DNA from: Bradyrhizobium nitroreducens
GTDB lineage: Bacteria > Pseudomonadota > Alphaproteobacteria > Rhizobiales > Xanthobacteraceae
Length of the DNA: 64,000 nt
Assembly (NCBI RefSeq): GCF_002776695.1
Contig: NZ_LFJC01000003.1
Coordinates: 233,682-297,681 of the forward strand
Reading direction: 5' to 3'
Shown: piece after piece, positions 45,670 to 54,157 of the stretch
Layout: each line of letters starts with the position of its first letter
Position numbering within the stretch: position 1 is the first letter of the stretch
Program-made: the position numbers and the translations under genes
The notes under the pieces: model-generated
Told to the model about the DNA's origin: nothing
What the model saw: only the letters and a program-made list of their open reading frames with translations
Databases searched by the model: none

Positions 45670-47447
45670 GCGGACACCTGTGCATCGGCAAGCTTGCGCA
45701 GCGTCTCGCCGTCATGGCGGCGCGCAAAGGAGAGGAAGGTTTCGTCAGGCGTGGCGCGGTGGGCCATATAGGCCTTGAGCAGTCCCTCGACCGTCTTCGG
45801 TGCGTCCTCGGCCTTGAGGTCGTGATAGACCTCCTGCCCGACATCCGCATCGGGACCGAACCCGCCGCCGGTGAAGAGGTGATAGCCCTCGACCGTATCC
45901 TCATCGTTGATCGGCACGCGCGCACCGATCAGGCCGATGTCGCTGATGTAGTGCTGCGCGCAGGAATGATGGCAGCCGGTGACGTGGATGTTGACCGGCT
46001 TGTCCATGGCGACGCGCGGCTCGCACCAGTCGCCGATCTCGGCGGCGTTGCGCTTGGTATTGGCAGCGGCGAAACGGCAGCCGGCATTGCCGGTGCAGGC
46101 GATCAGTCCGGCGCGGATGTGAGAAGCCTCGACCGCGAGCCCGATCTGCTTGATCGCGGCAACGGCAAGCTCGACATTCTCGTCGCGCACGCCTGAGATC
46201 AAGAGGTTCTGCCAGACCGTCAGGCGGATCTCGCCGTCGCCGAGGTCGCGCGAGACCTTGGCAAGGCCCCGCATCTGGTCGCAGCTGAGCTTGCCGAGCG
46301 TGAGCGACACGCCGATCCAGTTGAGACCGTCCTGCTTCTGCTTGTGCACGCCGACATGGGCCATGCGATCCGCCGCAGGCCGCGGCGCGAAGGCTTCTTC
46401 CGGCACGCGCGTGAACGACGTCTTCAGCCGCTCCTCGACCAGCTTGAGGAAGCCGTCATGGCCCATGGCGTCGAGCACGTATTTCAGCCGCGCCTTGTTG
46501 CGGTTGGTGCGGTCGCCATGGTCGATGAACACGCGCACGATGGCGTCGGCGACAGCGGTCGCCTGCTCCGGCTTGACGATGATGCCGGAGTATTTGGCAA
46601 AGTCCTTGTGGCCGGTGATGCCGCCGAGGCCGAGCCGGAACCAGACGCCCGGCTCCACGCCAAAACCGTCCTTCACTTCATAGGCGGTGAAAGCGATGTC
46701 GTTGGTCTCCTCGAGCACAGCGATCCTGCCGGCGCCGTCGAAGGCGACGTTGAACTTGCGCGGCAGGCCGTAGAGCGAGCGATCGTTGAGGATGTGGTAG
46801 TGCCACTCACGCGCATAGGGCCGCGTGTCGAGGATTTCCTGCGGATCGATGCCCGCCGTCGGCGTTCCGGTCACGTTGCGGATGTTGTCGGCGCCGGAGC
46901 CGCGCGAGCACAGGCCGAGTTCCTGGATGCCCTCGAGCAGCTTCACGGCGTGTTTCGGCGGGATCTCGCGGAGCTGCAGATTGGCGCGCGTGGTGACGTG
47001 GCTATAGGGGCCGCAGAGCTCGTCGGCGAGATCGGCAAGACCGGACAGCTGCCAGTGCTTCATGATGCCGTTCGGAATGCGCAGGCGGCACATGTAGGAG
47101 TCCTGCGTCGGCGCGACGTAGAAGATGCCGTAATAGCGCCAGCGGAAATTATCCGCCGGGCTCGGCGGGCTGTTGTCGAGCGCCTGCTGGCGCAACCGCG
47201 GATAAGCATCGAAGGGATGCTCGTCGCGCTTGAACTTCTCCTGGTCGGCAAGCTTCTTGCCCGACGCGATCACCTTGTCCTGCGCCTTGATGTGCACGGC
47301 ATCGGGACCGGTGGGCTCGGCATTCGCCTTGCCGGCGCCGCCGCCAAGGCCGCGCCCGACCCGGCTGATCTGAAGACCGGTCGTAAAACCTTCGAGATAG
47401 CGCTTCTGCTCGTCGGTAAAGTCGACTGAGACTGTTTCGAGTTTCAT
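45666..47447 (-). CDS. nirA: assimilatory nitrite/sulfite reductase
   Basis: This is a 593-residue siroheme and [4Fe-4S] enzyme that reduces nitrite to ammonia (or sulfite to sulfide). The cluster Cys pairs are in ACTGNAGCRFAAANTKR and VTGCHHSCAQHYISD. The N-terminal half has WRYYGIFYVAPTQDSYMCRL and TTRANLQLREIPPKHAVKLL, repeated in related form in the second half as this family does. Start ATG 47447 (MKLETVSVDFTDEQKRYLEG) begins the conserved part. The nasS/nasT genes upstream point to nitrite rather than sulfite as main substrate. Confidence 0.88.
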   Translation of the reverse strand: MKLETVSVDFTDEQKRYLEGFTTGLQISRVGRGLGGGAGKANAEPTGPDAVHIKAQDKVIASGKKLADQEKFKRDEHPFDAYPRLRQQALDNSPPSPADNFRWRYYGIFYVAPTQDSYMCRLRIPNGIMKHWQLSGLADLADELCGPYSHVTTRANLQLREIPPKHAVKLLEGIQELGLCSRGSGADNIRNVTGTPTAGIDPQEILDTRPYAREWHYHILNDRSLYGLPRKFNVAFDGAGRIAVLEETNDIAFTAYEVKDGFGVEPGVWFRLGLGGITGHKDFAKYSGIIVKPEQATAVADAIVRVFIDHGDRTNRNKARLKYVLDAMGHDGFLKLVEERLKTSFTRVPEEAFAPRPAADRMAHVGVHKQKQDGLNWIGVSLTLGKLSCDQMRGLAKVSRDLGDGEIRLTVWQNLLISGVRDENVELAVAAIKQIGLAVEASHIRAGLIACTGNAGCRFAAANTKRNAAEIGDWCEPRVAMDKPVNIHVTGCHHSCAQHYISDIGLIGARVPINDEDTVEGYHLFTGGGFGPDADVGQEVYHDLKAEDAPKTVEGLLKAYMAHRATPDETFLSFARRHDGETLRKLADAQVSA

Positions 47448-47619
47448 GGGAAGTAACGAAGCTCCTGCGGCCACCTGGGTGGTATCGACGGAAAATTGCG
47501 CGACCCGCGAGGCTTTGGGCTGGCTCAAGAGCCGGCTTTGCACCCAACGGTCCGATCAGCTTCGTTGCTGCGGGACTTGGCTCAGCAGGCATCTGTGACA
47601 TGCTGGCCGCAGTGCAACA
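47448..47619 (-). promoter_or_regulatory. nirA leader with ANTAR-type hairpin
   Basis: On the minus strand, CCG-CAGC-AACGAA-GCTG-AT-CGG (47573-47552) makes a hairpin with a six-base loop having A at position 1 and G at position 4, the rule for RNA targets of ANTAR proteins. A longer hairpin follows at 47547-47515 (TTGGG to CCCAA, inner GGCT/AGCC). Then CGCG-GGT-CGCG-CAATTTT could act as a terminator. The usual second hexaloop was not found with certainty. Confidence 0.5.
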
Positions 47620-47635
47620 TACAAGTTGCGTGCCA
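47620..47635 (-). promoter_or_regulatory. sigma-54-type promoter of nirA
   Basis: Read on the minus strand, TGGCACG-CAAC-TTGTA matches the -24/-12 consensus TGGCACG-N4-TTGC(A/T) at all fixed positions but one (GT for GC at -12). Transcription would start near 47609, giving a leader of about 160 nt. Sigma-54 use fits nitrogen control through NtrC. Confidence 0.55.
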
Positions 47636-47782
47636 GCTTTCACCAAAGCGGGATTGCAGTGATTTCAAATGATTAGGGACCTGTCCGGATAATCCCGGGC
47701 CGCCCATGGCTCACGAAATTCGAGCACGCGGCTCAAAATTTAGCCGATGACAGAATTTGCTCAAAAATAATGCAGGGCCGAA

Positions 47783-48946
47783 TCAGGCCTTCCAGCGCCC
47801 CACCTCGAAGGCCTCAAGATGCCCTCGGATGTTGTCGGGATCGAACACCGGGCCGGCGAATGCCCCGAACGCCGCGGGATCCTGCTCGGGCGGCCGGCGG
47901 CCCAGCGCCGCGTCGTAAAGGTCCGGCCTGAACACGGACATCGCCGTCTTGACGCCTTCGGACGTGAGCGCGGTCTGCCCCCACCGCACCATCTGCGCAT
48001 AGAGCCAGGCGGCCTGGACCGGATCGGGGCGCCCCGCCTCCTCCCGTCCCACCAGAAGGTAGCGGCCGCTTTCGCGGAAGGTGCCGTCAGGGGAAATCTT
48101 CAGGCGCCCGGTCAGGGTGCGCTGGATGACTTCGGCATCGACGCCGATCCGCTCGGGCCGCGCCAGGATCTGCGCCGCCTCAGTGAGGTTCGCGGGCTGC
48201 TCGATGAACTCGGCCCCCTTCACCGCCGCACGCACGAGGCTTGCGACCACGTCGGGGTTCTTGTCGGCCCAGACCTGACGGACCGCCAGCACCTTTTCGG
48301 CGGCGCGCACCAGGATGTCGGAGACGAAATGCAGGATGTGGCCGATGCCGAGATCGACCGCGACCGAATTCCAGGGCGCGCCGACGCAGAATGCATCGAC
48401 ATGGCCATTGGCGAGACTGTCGACCATGTAAGGCGGCGGCAACACGACGAGGCGTACATCCTCGTCAGGATCGACGCCAGCCGCCGCCATCCAGAACCGC
48501 AGCTGATAATTGTGGGTCGAGAACGGGAAGGTCATACCGAAGGTCAGCGGCTCTGCCCCGGCCTTGCGCCGCTTGGCCACCAGCTTCGCCAGCGCTCTCG
48601 CCGTGACCATGGGATCGAAGCGATCGCCGTCGATCTCCTCCATCAGCGCCGCATGGAGCGCCGGCGACACCGTGATGGCATTGCCGTTGATGCCGAGATT
48701 GAAGGGCGCGGCGATCGGCACCTTGACATGGCCGAGCCCGAGCGAGGACGCGATCGCCACGGGCGCGAGCAGATGGGCCGCGTCGAACAGGCCGATATTG
48801 AGCTTGTCGCGGACGTTGGACCACGACACCTCGCGCACCAGCTCGACTTCGAGGCCTTCGGCGGCGGCAAATCCCTTGTCGACGGCAACGATCAGGGCTG
48901 CGGCATCGACCAGCGGAATGAACCCGATGCGGAGGGGGGTCGTCAT
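47783..48946 (-). CDS. nasS: NasS-type nitrate sensor protein
   Basis: This 387-residue protein has the NrtA/CmpA binding fold (IGFIPLVDAAALIVAVDKGF, FGMTFPFSTHNYQLRFWMAA, VDAFCVGAPWNSVAVDLGIG) but no signal peptide, so it stays in the cytoplasm. That, and its 4-base overlap with the ANTAR gene, defines NasS. NasS holds NasT when nitrate is absent and frees it when nitrate binds. Confidence 0.92.
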   Translation of the reverse strand: MTTPLRIGFIPLVDAAALIVAVDKGFAAAEGLEVELVREVSWSNVRDKLNIGLFDAAHLLAPVAIASSLGLGHVKVPIAAPFNLGINGNAITVSPALHAALMEEIDGDRFDPMVTARALAKLVAKRRKAGAEPLTFGMTFPFSTHNYQLRFWMAAAGVDPDEDVRLVVLPPPYMVDSLANGHVDAFCVGAPWNSVAVDLGIGHILHFVSDILVRAAEKVLAVRQVWADKNPDVVASLVRAAVKGAEFIEQPANLTEAAQILARPERIGVDAEVIQRTLTGRLKISPDGTFRESGRYLLVGREEAGRPDPVQAAWLYAQMVRWGQTALTSEGVKTAMSVFRPDLYDAALGRRPPEQDPAAFGAFAGPVFDPDNIRGHLEAFEVGRWKA

Positions 48947-49533
48947 TTCAGCATCTCCGACGCGGTGATGATCGACTGGGCGATCTCGCCGATTTTCTTC
49001 TTCTCGCGCATCGCGGTGGAGCGCAGCAGCACATAGGCCTCGTCCTCGGTGAGGGCCTTCACCTTCATCAGGATGCCCTTGGCGCGCTCGATGATCTTGC
49101 GGTCCTCGAGCTGCGACTTGGTGCGATCGAGCTCCTCCTGAAGCCTGGCGAAGGCGTTGAAGCGGGACACGCAGAGGTCGAGGATCGGCTTGATGCGCTC
49201 CTTCCTCAGTCCGTCAACGATATAGGCGGATACCCCCGCCTCGACCGAGGCCTGGATCGAGGCTGAATCGCTCTGGTCGACGAACATCGCGATCGGCCGC
49301 TTTACGGCGCGGCTGACCTGGAACATCGCCTCCAGCACGTCGCGGCTGGGGTTCTCCAGATCGATCAGGATGATGTCGGGGTCGACCGCATAAATACGAG
49401 CGAGCAGGCTCTGCATCTCGCTGATATGGACGACCTGCGTGAATCCGGCCTCCCGCAACCCCTCCTGGAGGATCGCGGCCCGGATCGGGCTCTCGTCGAC
49501 AATCACGATTTTGGGCGACTGTTCGGCGCTCAT
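48943..49533 (-). CDS. nasT: NasT-type ANTAR antiterminator
   Basis: This is 196 residues. A receiver-like domain (KIVIVDESPIRAAILQEG, DIILIDLENPSRDVLEAM) is followed by an ANTAR RNA-binding domain (EDRKIIERAKGILMKVKALT to KKKIGEIAQSIITASEML). NasT binds paired hexaloop hairpins in leader RNA and blocks termination. The expected target is the nirA leader at 47448-47619. The promoter lies in the 110 bp shared with rimO. Confidence 0.93.
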   Translation of the reverse strand: MSAEQSPKIVIVDESPIRAAILQEGLREAGFTQVVHISEMQSLLARIYAVDPDIILIDLENPSRDVLEAMFQVSRAVKRPIAMFVDQSDSASIQASVEAGVSAYIVDGLRKERIKPILDLCVSRFNAFARLQEELDRTKSQLEDRKIIERAKGILMKVKALTEDEAYVLLRSTAMREKKKIGEIAQSIITASEMLK

Positions 49534-49643
49534 GGCTCACTCACGGCAGGTGATTCATCCATAGCACGCCGGAACGCCCTGCAAAGGGTTGTAATTGTGG
49601 GCAATTGGGACTAGCTCAGGCCGGTCAATCAGGCAGATCGGAT

Positions 49644-50969
49644 ATGGATCAGACGGCTGCGCCCAAGGTCAGCTTCGTGTCGCTCGGGTGTCCCAAGGCA
49701 TTGGTGGATTCAGAGCGCATCATCACGCGCCTGCGCGCAGAGGGCTATGAGCTCGCCCGCAAGCATGACGGGGCCGACATCGTCATCGTCAACACCTGCG
49801 GCTTCCTCGACAGCGCCAAGCAGGAATCGCTCTCGGCGATCGGCGAGGCCATGGCCGAGAACGGCAAGGTGATCGTGACCGGCTGCATGGGCGCCGAGCC
49901 GGAGCAGATCGAGCAGGCCTATCCCGCCGTGCTCTCCATCACCGGCCCGCAGCAATATGAGAGCGTGCTCGACGCCGTGCATCGCGCGCTGCCGCCCGCC
50001 CACAACCCACACGTGGACCTGGTGCCGCCGCAGGGCATCAAGCTGACGCCGCGCCACTACGCCTATTTGAAGATCTCCGAGGGCTGCAACAACCGCTGCA
50101 CCTTCTGCATCATCCCGAAGCTGCGCGGCGACCTCGTCTCGCGCCCGGCCAACGACGTGCTGCGCGAGGCCGAGCGCCTGGTCGGCGCCGGCGTCAAGGA
50201 GCTGCTGGTGATCTCGCAAGACACCTCGGCCTATGGCGTCGATCTCAAATATGCCGAGAGCCCGTGGAAGGACCGCCAGGTCCGCGCCAAGTTCCTCGAC
50301 CTCGCGCGCGAGCTCGGCGAGCTCGGGGCCTGGGTCCGGCTGCAATATGTCTACCCCTACCCGCATGTCGACGAAGTCATCGCGCTGATGAACGAGGGCA
50401 AGGTGCTGCCCTATCTCGACATCCCGTTCCAGCATGCGAGCCCCGAGGTGCTGAAGGCGATGAAGCGGCCGGCGGCCCAGGACAAGACGCTGGCACGCAT
50501 CAAGCGCTGGCGCGAGGAATGTCCTGATCTCGCCCTGCGCTCGACCTTCATCGTCGGCTTCCCCGGCGAGACCGACGCCGATTTCGAATACCTGCTCAAT
50601 TGGCTGGATGAGGCCGAGATCGATCGTCTCGGCTGCTTCAAATACGAGCCGGTTGCGGGCGCGACCTCGAACGCGATCGAGAACCCGGTGCCAGAAGAGG
50701 TCAAGCAGGAGCGCTACAACGCGCTGATGGCCCGCCAGCAGAAGATCTCCACGCGCCGGCTGAAACGCAAGGTCGGCACGCGCCAGCAGATCATCATCGA
50801 CGAGGTCGGTCCGACCGTGGCCAAGGGCCGCTCGAAGGCCGATGCGCCGGAGATCGACGGCGCGGTATACCTCACGAGCCGCCGCCCCTTGCGGGTCGGC
50901 GAGATCGTCACCGCCAAGATCGAGCGCGCGGATCAATACGATCTGCACGGCAGCGTCGCGGGGTTCTGA
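49644..50969 (+). CDS. rimO: ribosomal protein S12 methylthiotransferase
   Basis: This is a 441-residue radical SAM enzyme that adds a methylthio group to the conserved Asp of ribosomal protein S12. The N-terminal cluster Cys are in [26 protein letters not shown] and [11 protein letters not shown]. The radical SAM motif is [25 protein letters not shown] domain closes the C-terminus ([19 protein letters not shown]). ATG 49644 ([20 protein letters not shown]) is preferred over a start 13 codons earlier. Confidence 0.96.
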   Translation: MDQTAAPKVSFVSLGCPKALVDSERIITRLRAEGYELARKHDGADIVIVNTCGFLDSAKQESLSAIGEAMAENGKVIVTGCMGAEPEQIEQAYPAVLSITGPQQYESVLDAVHRALPPAHNPHVDLVPPQGIKLTPRHYAYLKISEGCNNRCTFCIIPKLRGDLVSRPANDVLREAERLVGAGVKELLVISQDTSAYGVDLKYAESPWKDRQVRAKFLDLARELGELGAWVRLQYVYPYPHVDEVIALMNEGKVLPYLDIPFQHASPEVLKAMKRPAAQDKTLARIKRWREECPDLALRSTFIVGFPGETDADFEYLLNWLDEAEIDRLGCFKYEPVAGATSNAIENPVPEEVKQERYNALMARQQKISTRRLKRKVGTRQQIIIDEVGPTVAKGRSKADAPEIDGAVYLTSRRPLRVGEIVTAKIERADQYDLHGSVAGF

Positions 50970-50993
50970 CGGCTTCCGTCACGCTTCATCACC

Positions 50994-51141
50994 GTCATCC
51001 TGAGGCGCTCGCTCTGCGGCGCAACCGCGCCGTAGAGTGAGCCTCGAAGGACGACGGCCCGGCTGCATCCCGGCCGCTCATCCTTCGAGGCTCCGCTCGC
51101 GATGCGTTCGCATCGCGAGCCTCGCACCTCAGGATGACGGG
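50994..51141. repeat. large palindromic repeat
   Basis: CGTCATCCTGAGG at the left is mirrored by CCTCAGGATGACG at the right. Inner arms are GAGCCTCGAAGGACGACGGC and its mirror TCATCCTTCGAGGCTC, and CTCGCGATGCGTTCGCATCGCGAG forms a tight hairpin. The right end overlaps the last codons of the decarboxylase-like gene. Confidence 0.8.
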
Positions 51142-51542
51142 ACCGCTTTCGCATCATGCGCGGCGAACACCTCCTTGGCTGCGAACAGTCCGTTCAGCGC
51201 CGCCGGGAAGCCCGCATAGACGGCCATCTGCATCATGATCTCCACGATCTCGTCGCGAGACAGCCCGACGTTCAGACCCGCCTCGATATGCACTTTGAGC
51301 TGAGGCGCGGCATTTCCGAGCGCCGTCAGCGCGGCGACCGTCGCGATCTCTCGATCGCGCAGGCCGAGGCCCGGGCGACAGTAGATGTCGCCGAAGGGAA
51401 ACTCGATCACGTATCGTGCGAAGTCCGGGGCGATGTCGGCGAGCGAAGCGATGACCTTCTCACCGGCACTGCCGTCAATGCGTGACAGAGCCCGCTGGCC
51501 GCGATCGAAGCGGCTTTCGGCTTGTGTTTGGGCGTGCGTCAT
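51129..51542 (-). CDS. carboxymuconolactone decarboxylase family protein
   Basis: This is 137 residues of the AhpD/CMD fold: GEKVIASLADIAPDFARYVI, EFPFGDIYCRPGLGLRDREI, ATVAALTALGNAAPQLKVHI and EIMMQMAVYAGFPAALNGLF. Such small proteins act as decarboxylases or peroxidase-type enzymes. AAGGA precedes ATG 51542, which lies inside the 3' end of the MerR gene. Regulator and enzyme therefore share 68 bases and are likely cotranscribed. Confidence 0.9.
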   Translation of the reverse strand: MTHAQTQAESRFDRGQRALSRIDGSAGEKVIASLADIAPDFARYVIEFPFGDIYCRPGLGLRDREIATVAALTALGNAAPQLKVHIEAGLNVGLSRDEIVEIMMQMAVYAGFPAALNGLFAAKEVFAAHDAKAVPSS

Positions 51543-51906
51543 TTTCCTTCGTCCTCTGTTCGCCGCCGGCATAGCCGGCGATCTTGGTATCAAGGACGAG
51601 CAGGCATTCCTGGAGTTCGGCAATCTGCGTGCGAACCTGTTCCCGGTGGATTTCCAGCATCTGCCGCCGGGCAGGTCCGGTGACCTCGCCTTCATCACGA
51701 AGCGCCGCATAACGCAACATGTCCCGGATCGGCATTCCCGTGGTCTTGAGCCGACCGAGGAATTCGATCCATGTGAGGATCGATGCGTCGAAGTCGCGCT
51801 GGCCGGAACGATCCCGGTCTGCGTATGGCAGCAGCCCGATGCGCTCGTAATAGCGCAACGTGTGCGTCGACAAGCCGGTTCGTTTTGCGAGGTCGCCGAT
51901 CTTCAT
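51475..51906 (-). CDS. MerR family transcriptional regulator
   Basis: This is 143 residues. The winged helix-turn-helix MKIGDLAKRTGLSTHTLRYY, ERIGLLPYADRDRSGQRDFD and LRYAALRDEGEVT is followed by a coiled-coil (RREQ-type REQVRTQIAELQECLLVLDT). No Cys cluster for metal or redox sensing is seen, apart from one Cys in the coiled-coil. The C-terminal 22 residues lie in the overlap with the decarboxylase gene and look unconserved. It probably controls its own operon through the palindrome at 51938. Confidence 0.9.
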   Translation of the reverse strand: MKIGDLAKRTGLSTHTLRYYERIGLLPYADRDRSGQRDFDASILTWIEFLGRLKTTGMPIRDMLRYAALRDEGEVTGPARRQMLEIHREQVRTQIAELQECLLVLDTKIAGYAGGEQRTKENDARPNTSRKPLRSRPAGSVTH

Positions 51907-51935
51907 GGGTGCCCGTTCTCGTACTGACGCACGTA

Positions 51936-51974
51936 CAGATACCCCTTCGAGCGCACTCTAAGTCAAGGGGTATC
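51936..51974 (-). promoter_or_regulatory. MerR-type promoter and operator
   Basis: On the minus strand, -35 TTGACT (51966-51961) and -10 TATCTG (51941-51936) stand 19 bases apart, the long spacer that MerR proteins correct by bending DNA. GATACCCCTT and AAGGGGTATC form perfect 10-base outer arms (51974-51938). The core ACTTAGAGTGCGCTCGAAG is the usual MerR half-site pattern. It drives the MerR/CMD operon. Confidence 0.8.
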
Positions 51975-52075
51975 GCAAGGAGGCTCGAAGGTGCCGTTCC
52001 CGCGGCGTCAAGATGGAGTGACAGCGGAAGATTTCGGCGCGCCGGCTCGGCGGCAGCATCGCGGGAATCCGAGCT

Positions 52076-53023
52076 TCAGGCTTCCACCAGCCATTTCGGC
52101 ACCCAGCGCTCCGGGCGCGGTGCCCGCACAAGATCAGCTTTTGCCTCGGATAGCAGCGCCGGCGCGCCGTCGATGGTGGGACGCACATCGTATTCGAAGC
52201 TCGGCATGACGCGGCCGTCGGCATAAAGACCGAACTTCATCGCGTACCACAGCCCAAGCTCGGGCTGCGCCTTGCGCATCTCCTCGCGCAGATCGCGCAG
52301 CAGGGATTCGATCGAGACGGCCTCCTCGAACGGCTGCGGGCCGCGTGTCAACACGCTCGCCTGATACTGCTTGCCGACGATCGCGACCTCGAAGCGCGTC
52401 TGGTCCCAAGGCTTCTTGCCCTTGGGCAGATGGGCAGCCAGGCGCCAGCCGAGTTCAGCCATCAGGCGATGATTGGCCCAATAATCCTCCCGATCCCTGC
52501 TCCACTTTTCCATGAAGCCGCGGAAGTCGGGCATATCAGGCGCGCCGTCATCGCACGCCGTGCCGTCGCCGGCCGGCTGTCCGACAAGCCATTGCGCAAG
52601 CTCGACCGTTTGAGGCTCGACCTCGTCATGGGGCTTCAGATCGCTCCAGGCGTCGTCGAAGGTTTGCGACGTCAGCTTGGCCAGCAAGACGTCGAGGCTC
52701 GGTGCCAGCAGCTCGTAATCGCCCTCGGAGCCCAGACCGACGATCGGTGGATTGTCGCGGTCAAGACCCGCGCCGTACCAGCCGCCGACAGCCGAGCCGT
52801 CCGGCAGACGCATGAACAGCGAGAACCTGTCGCGCAACGGACTGCCGTCGACGATCGGGGCGGAATCGGAAAACTGGCCCTGCAGGGAGAAGCAGCCAAC
52901 GCTGCCCCAGGGGCGCCCGTTGAGCCAGGCGGCAAAATCGACCAGCAGCGGAGGCGCTTCGAGGCCCGGCGGAAATGCGCCGCGCACGCTGTCGAGGTCG
53001 ATGGGATAAGACGTGTCGGACAA
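52076..53023 (-). CDS. immunity-like protein (SUKH-like and YezG-like parts, tentative)
   Basis: This is a 315-residue cytoplasmic protein without signal or membrane segments. Residues about 64-118 (FSLFMRLPDGSAVGGWYGAG and PIVGLGSEGDYELLAPSLDV) resemble the SMI1/KNR4 (SUKH) fold. Residues about 185-285 end in LWYAMKFGLYADGRVMPSFE followed by YDVRP, which resembles YezG/DUF600 immunity proteins. Both families neutralise contact-dependent or secreted toxins. No toxin gene is next to it. The domain calls rest on visual likeness only. Confidence 0.45.
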   Translation of the reverse strand: MSDTSYPIDLDSVRGAFPPGLEAPPLLVDFAAWLNGRPWGSVGCFSLQGQFSDSAPIVDGSPLRDRFSLFMRLPDGSAVGGWYGAGLDRDNPPIVGLGSEGDYELLAPSLDVLLAKLTSQTFDDAWSDLKPHDEVEPQTVELAQWLVGQPAGDGTACDDGAPDMPDFRGFMEKWSRDREDYWANHRLMAELGWRLAAHLPKGKKPWDQTRFEVAIVGKQYQASVLTRGPQPFEEAVSIESLLRDLREEMRKAQPELGLWYAMKFGLYADGRVMPSFEYDVRPTIDGAPALLSEAKADLVRAPRPERWVPKWLVEA

Positions 53024-53284
53024 GGTCGAAAACTATCTGGTTGGTCCCGCCCCTCTTGGTCTGAGCCGGGTTGCGTCCGGTTCGAACCAATTCGCGCGCC
53101 TCGATCACAAACGCGCCAGCGGCGCGATGGTTCTGCGGGGCGAGCGATGAAATGGGCCGGAAAAGGTCGGTATCGGGTGCGGGCAATCTGCGCCCACGCC
53201 GTGTGACACTATAGTGCATTCACGCGGAGGTCACGGACTCGTCCTAACTCTCCCGACGTTTTCAACGCGAGCGAGGAAACGAGG

Positions 53285-53926
53285 ATGAGCCGCCTCTCGA
53301 ACATGCTGCGCACGCAGCGCTTCGACGATTACCGCTTCTATCACCAGAGCACTGTCAACCAGACGCTACACCTGATCAGCGCCGTCATCTTCCTCGGCTG
53401 CTACGCACTGCTGTTCAAGGACGCAGCGCTCGCGGGCCTCGTCGGCTGGCTTGCGATGCTGACGCGGCAGACCGGGCATTTCTTCTTCGAGCCGAACGGC
53501 TATGATTCCGTCAACGACGTCAGCAACGATTACAAGGAAGCGGTGAAAGTCGGCTACAACCAGAGCCGCAAGATCGTCCTGCTGCTGGTGTGGGGCAGCG
53601 CGCCGGTTGCGCTGTATGCGTTCCCTTCCCTGTTCGGGCTGTTCGATCCGCCGGTCTCGCGTCTCGATTTCATCCGTCACGTCGGCGCGCTCTGGCTCGC
53701 GATCGGCATCGGCGGTGGTCTTGCGCGCATGCTCCAGCTGTTCGTGACACGCGATGCCACGACCGGCCTCGTCTGGATGTTCAAGGTCCTGACCGACCCC
53801 TTTCACAACATCGCACTGTACTGGAATTCGCCGCTCAAGCTGCTGCGCGGCGAGCTGATCGACACCTCGATTGCGGCTGCCGATTGGGGCCACGACGACG
53901 CCGAGGAAGCGCCGCACCTGACCTGA
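53285..53926 (+). CDS. Mpo1-like (DUF962-type) membrane protein
   Basis: This is 213 residues with about four hydrophobic helices. FYHQSTVNQTLHLISAV has the H-x4-N-x3-H pattern and RQTGHFFFEPNGYDS the GHFFFE motif of the Mpo1/DUF962 family. The yeast member Mpo1 is an Fe-dependent dioxygenase of 2-hydroxy fatty acids, using such His residues. GAGGAAACGAGG precedes ATG 53285. A role in hydroxy-lipid breakdown is possible. Confidence 0.65.
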   Translation: MSRLSNMLRTQRFDDYRFYHQSTVNQTLHLISAVIFLGCYALLFKDAALAGLVGWLAMLTRQTGHFFFEPNGYDSVNDVSNDYKEAVKVGYNQSRKIVLLLVWGSAPVALYAFPSLFGLFDPPVSRLDFIRHVGALWLAIGIGGGLARMLQLFVTRDATTGLVWMFKVLTDPFHNIALYWNSPLKLLRGELIDTSIAAADWGHDDAEEAPHLT

Positions 53927-53964
53927 GCGGTGCACGCGAGGGCTGTGTCTTGCAAAACACCCGC

Positions 53965-53994
53965 TTGACAAACCCTGCCATTCGGCTGTACCGA
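53965..53994 (+). promoter_or_regulatory. probable promoter of the argD leader
   Basis: A perfect TTGACA (53965-53970) is followed 18 bases later by TACCGA (53989-53994), a weak -10. Transcription would begin close to 54001, so the leader frame at 54003 would have almost no 5' untranslated region. Confidence 0.5.
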
Positions 53995-54002
53995 CGCGCC
54001 CC

Positions 54003-54092
54003 ATGATCAACCGGACCAACCAGCGCACCGAAATGCTCCGCCGTCGCTCCCGCGACGACGAGAGGGTGCGCCATGTCCGAGGACGCCGCTGA
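54003..54092 (+). CDS. arginine-rich leader peptide of argD
   Basis: ATG 54003 opens a 29-codon frame, MINRTNQRTEMLRRRSRDDE then RVRHVRGRR and TGA at 54090-54092. Eleven codons are Arg (4, 8, 13-15, 17, 21, 23, 26, 28, 29), including three in a row. It lies between a TTGACA promoter and a perfect terminator in front of an arginine biosynthesis gene. This is the arrangement of an attenuation leader whose ribosome stalls when charged tRNA-Arg is scarce. There is no Shine-Dalgarno, so leaderless initiation is likely. Confidence 0.72.
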   Translation: MINRTNQRTEMLRRRSRDDERVRHVRGRR

Positions 54093-54157
54093 ACCACTGA
54101 ATTCAGCCGAGGTTTTCGAGAAGGCCGCACCCGCAAGGTGCGGCCTTTCTGCTTTTT
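54065..54157 (+). promoter_or_regulatory. argD attenuator: antiterminator arm and terminator
   Basis: AAGGCCGCACC (54121-54131) and GGTGCGGCCTT (54137-54147) pair over 11 bases around CGCAA, followed by TCTGCTTTTT. An upstream GGTGCGCC (54065-54072), inside the leader frame, can pair with GGCCGCACC of the left arm with one bulge and so prevent the terminator. A further hairpin CGTCGC-TCCC-GCGACG (54042-54057) covers the Arg codon cluster and may serve as pause hairpin. Confidence 0.75.

Noticed and set aside
45666..47447. naming this gene cysI (sulfite reductase)
   Set aside because: Sequence alone cannot separate nitrite from sulfite reductase, but the coupled nasS-nasT genes and leader support a nitrite role.
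47642..47661. NtrC site (TGCAATC...TGGTGAA) before nirA
   Set aside because: The match to the NtrC dyad is partial and lies too close to the -24 element for a usual enhancer.
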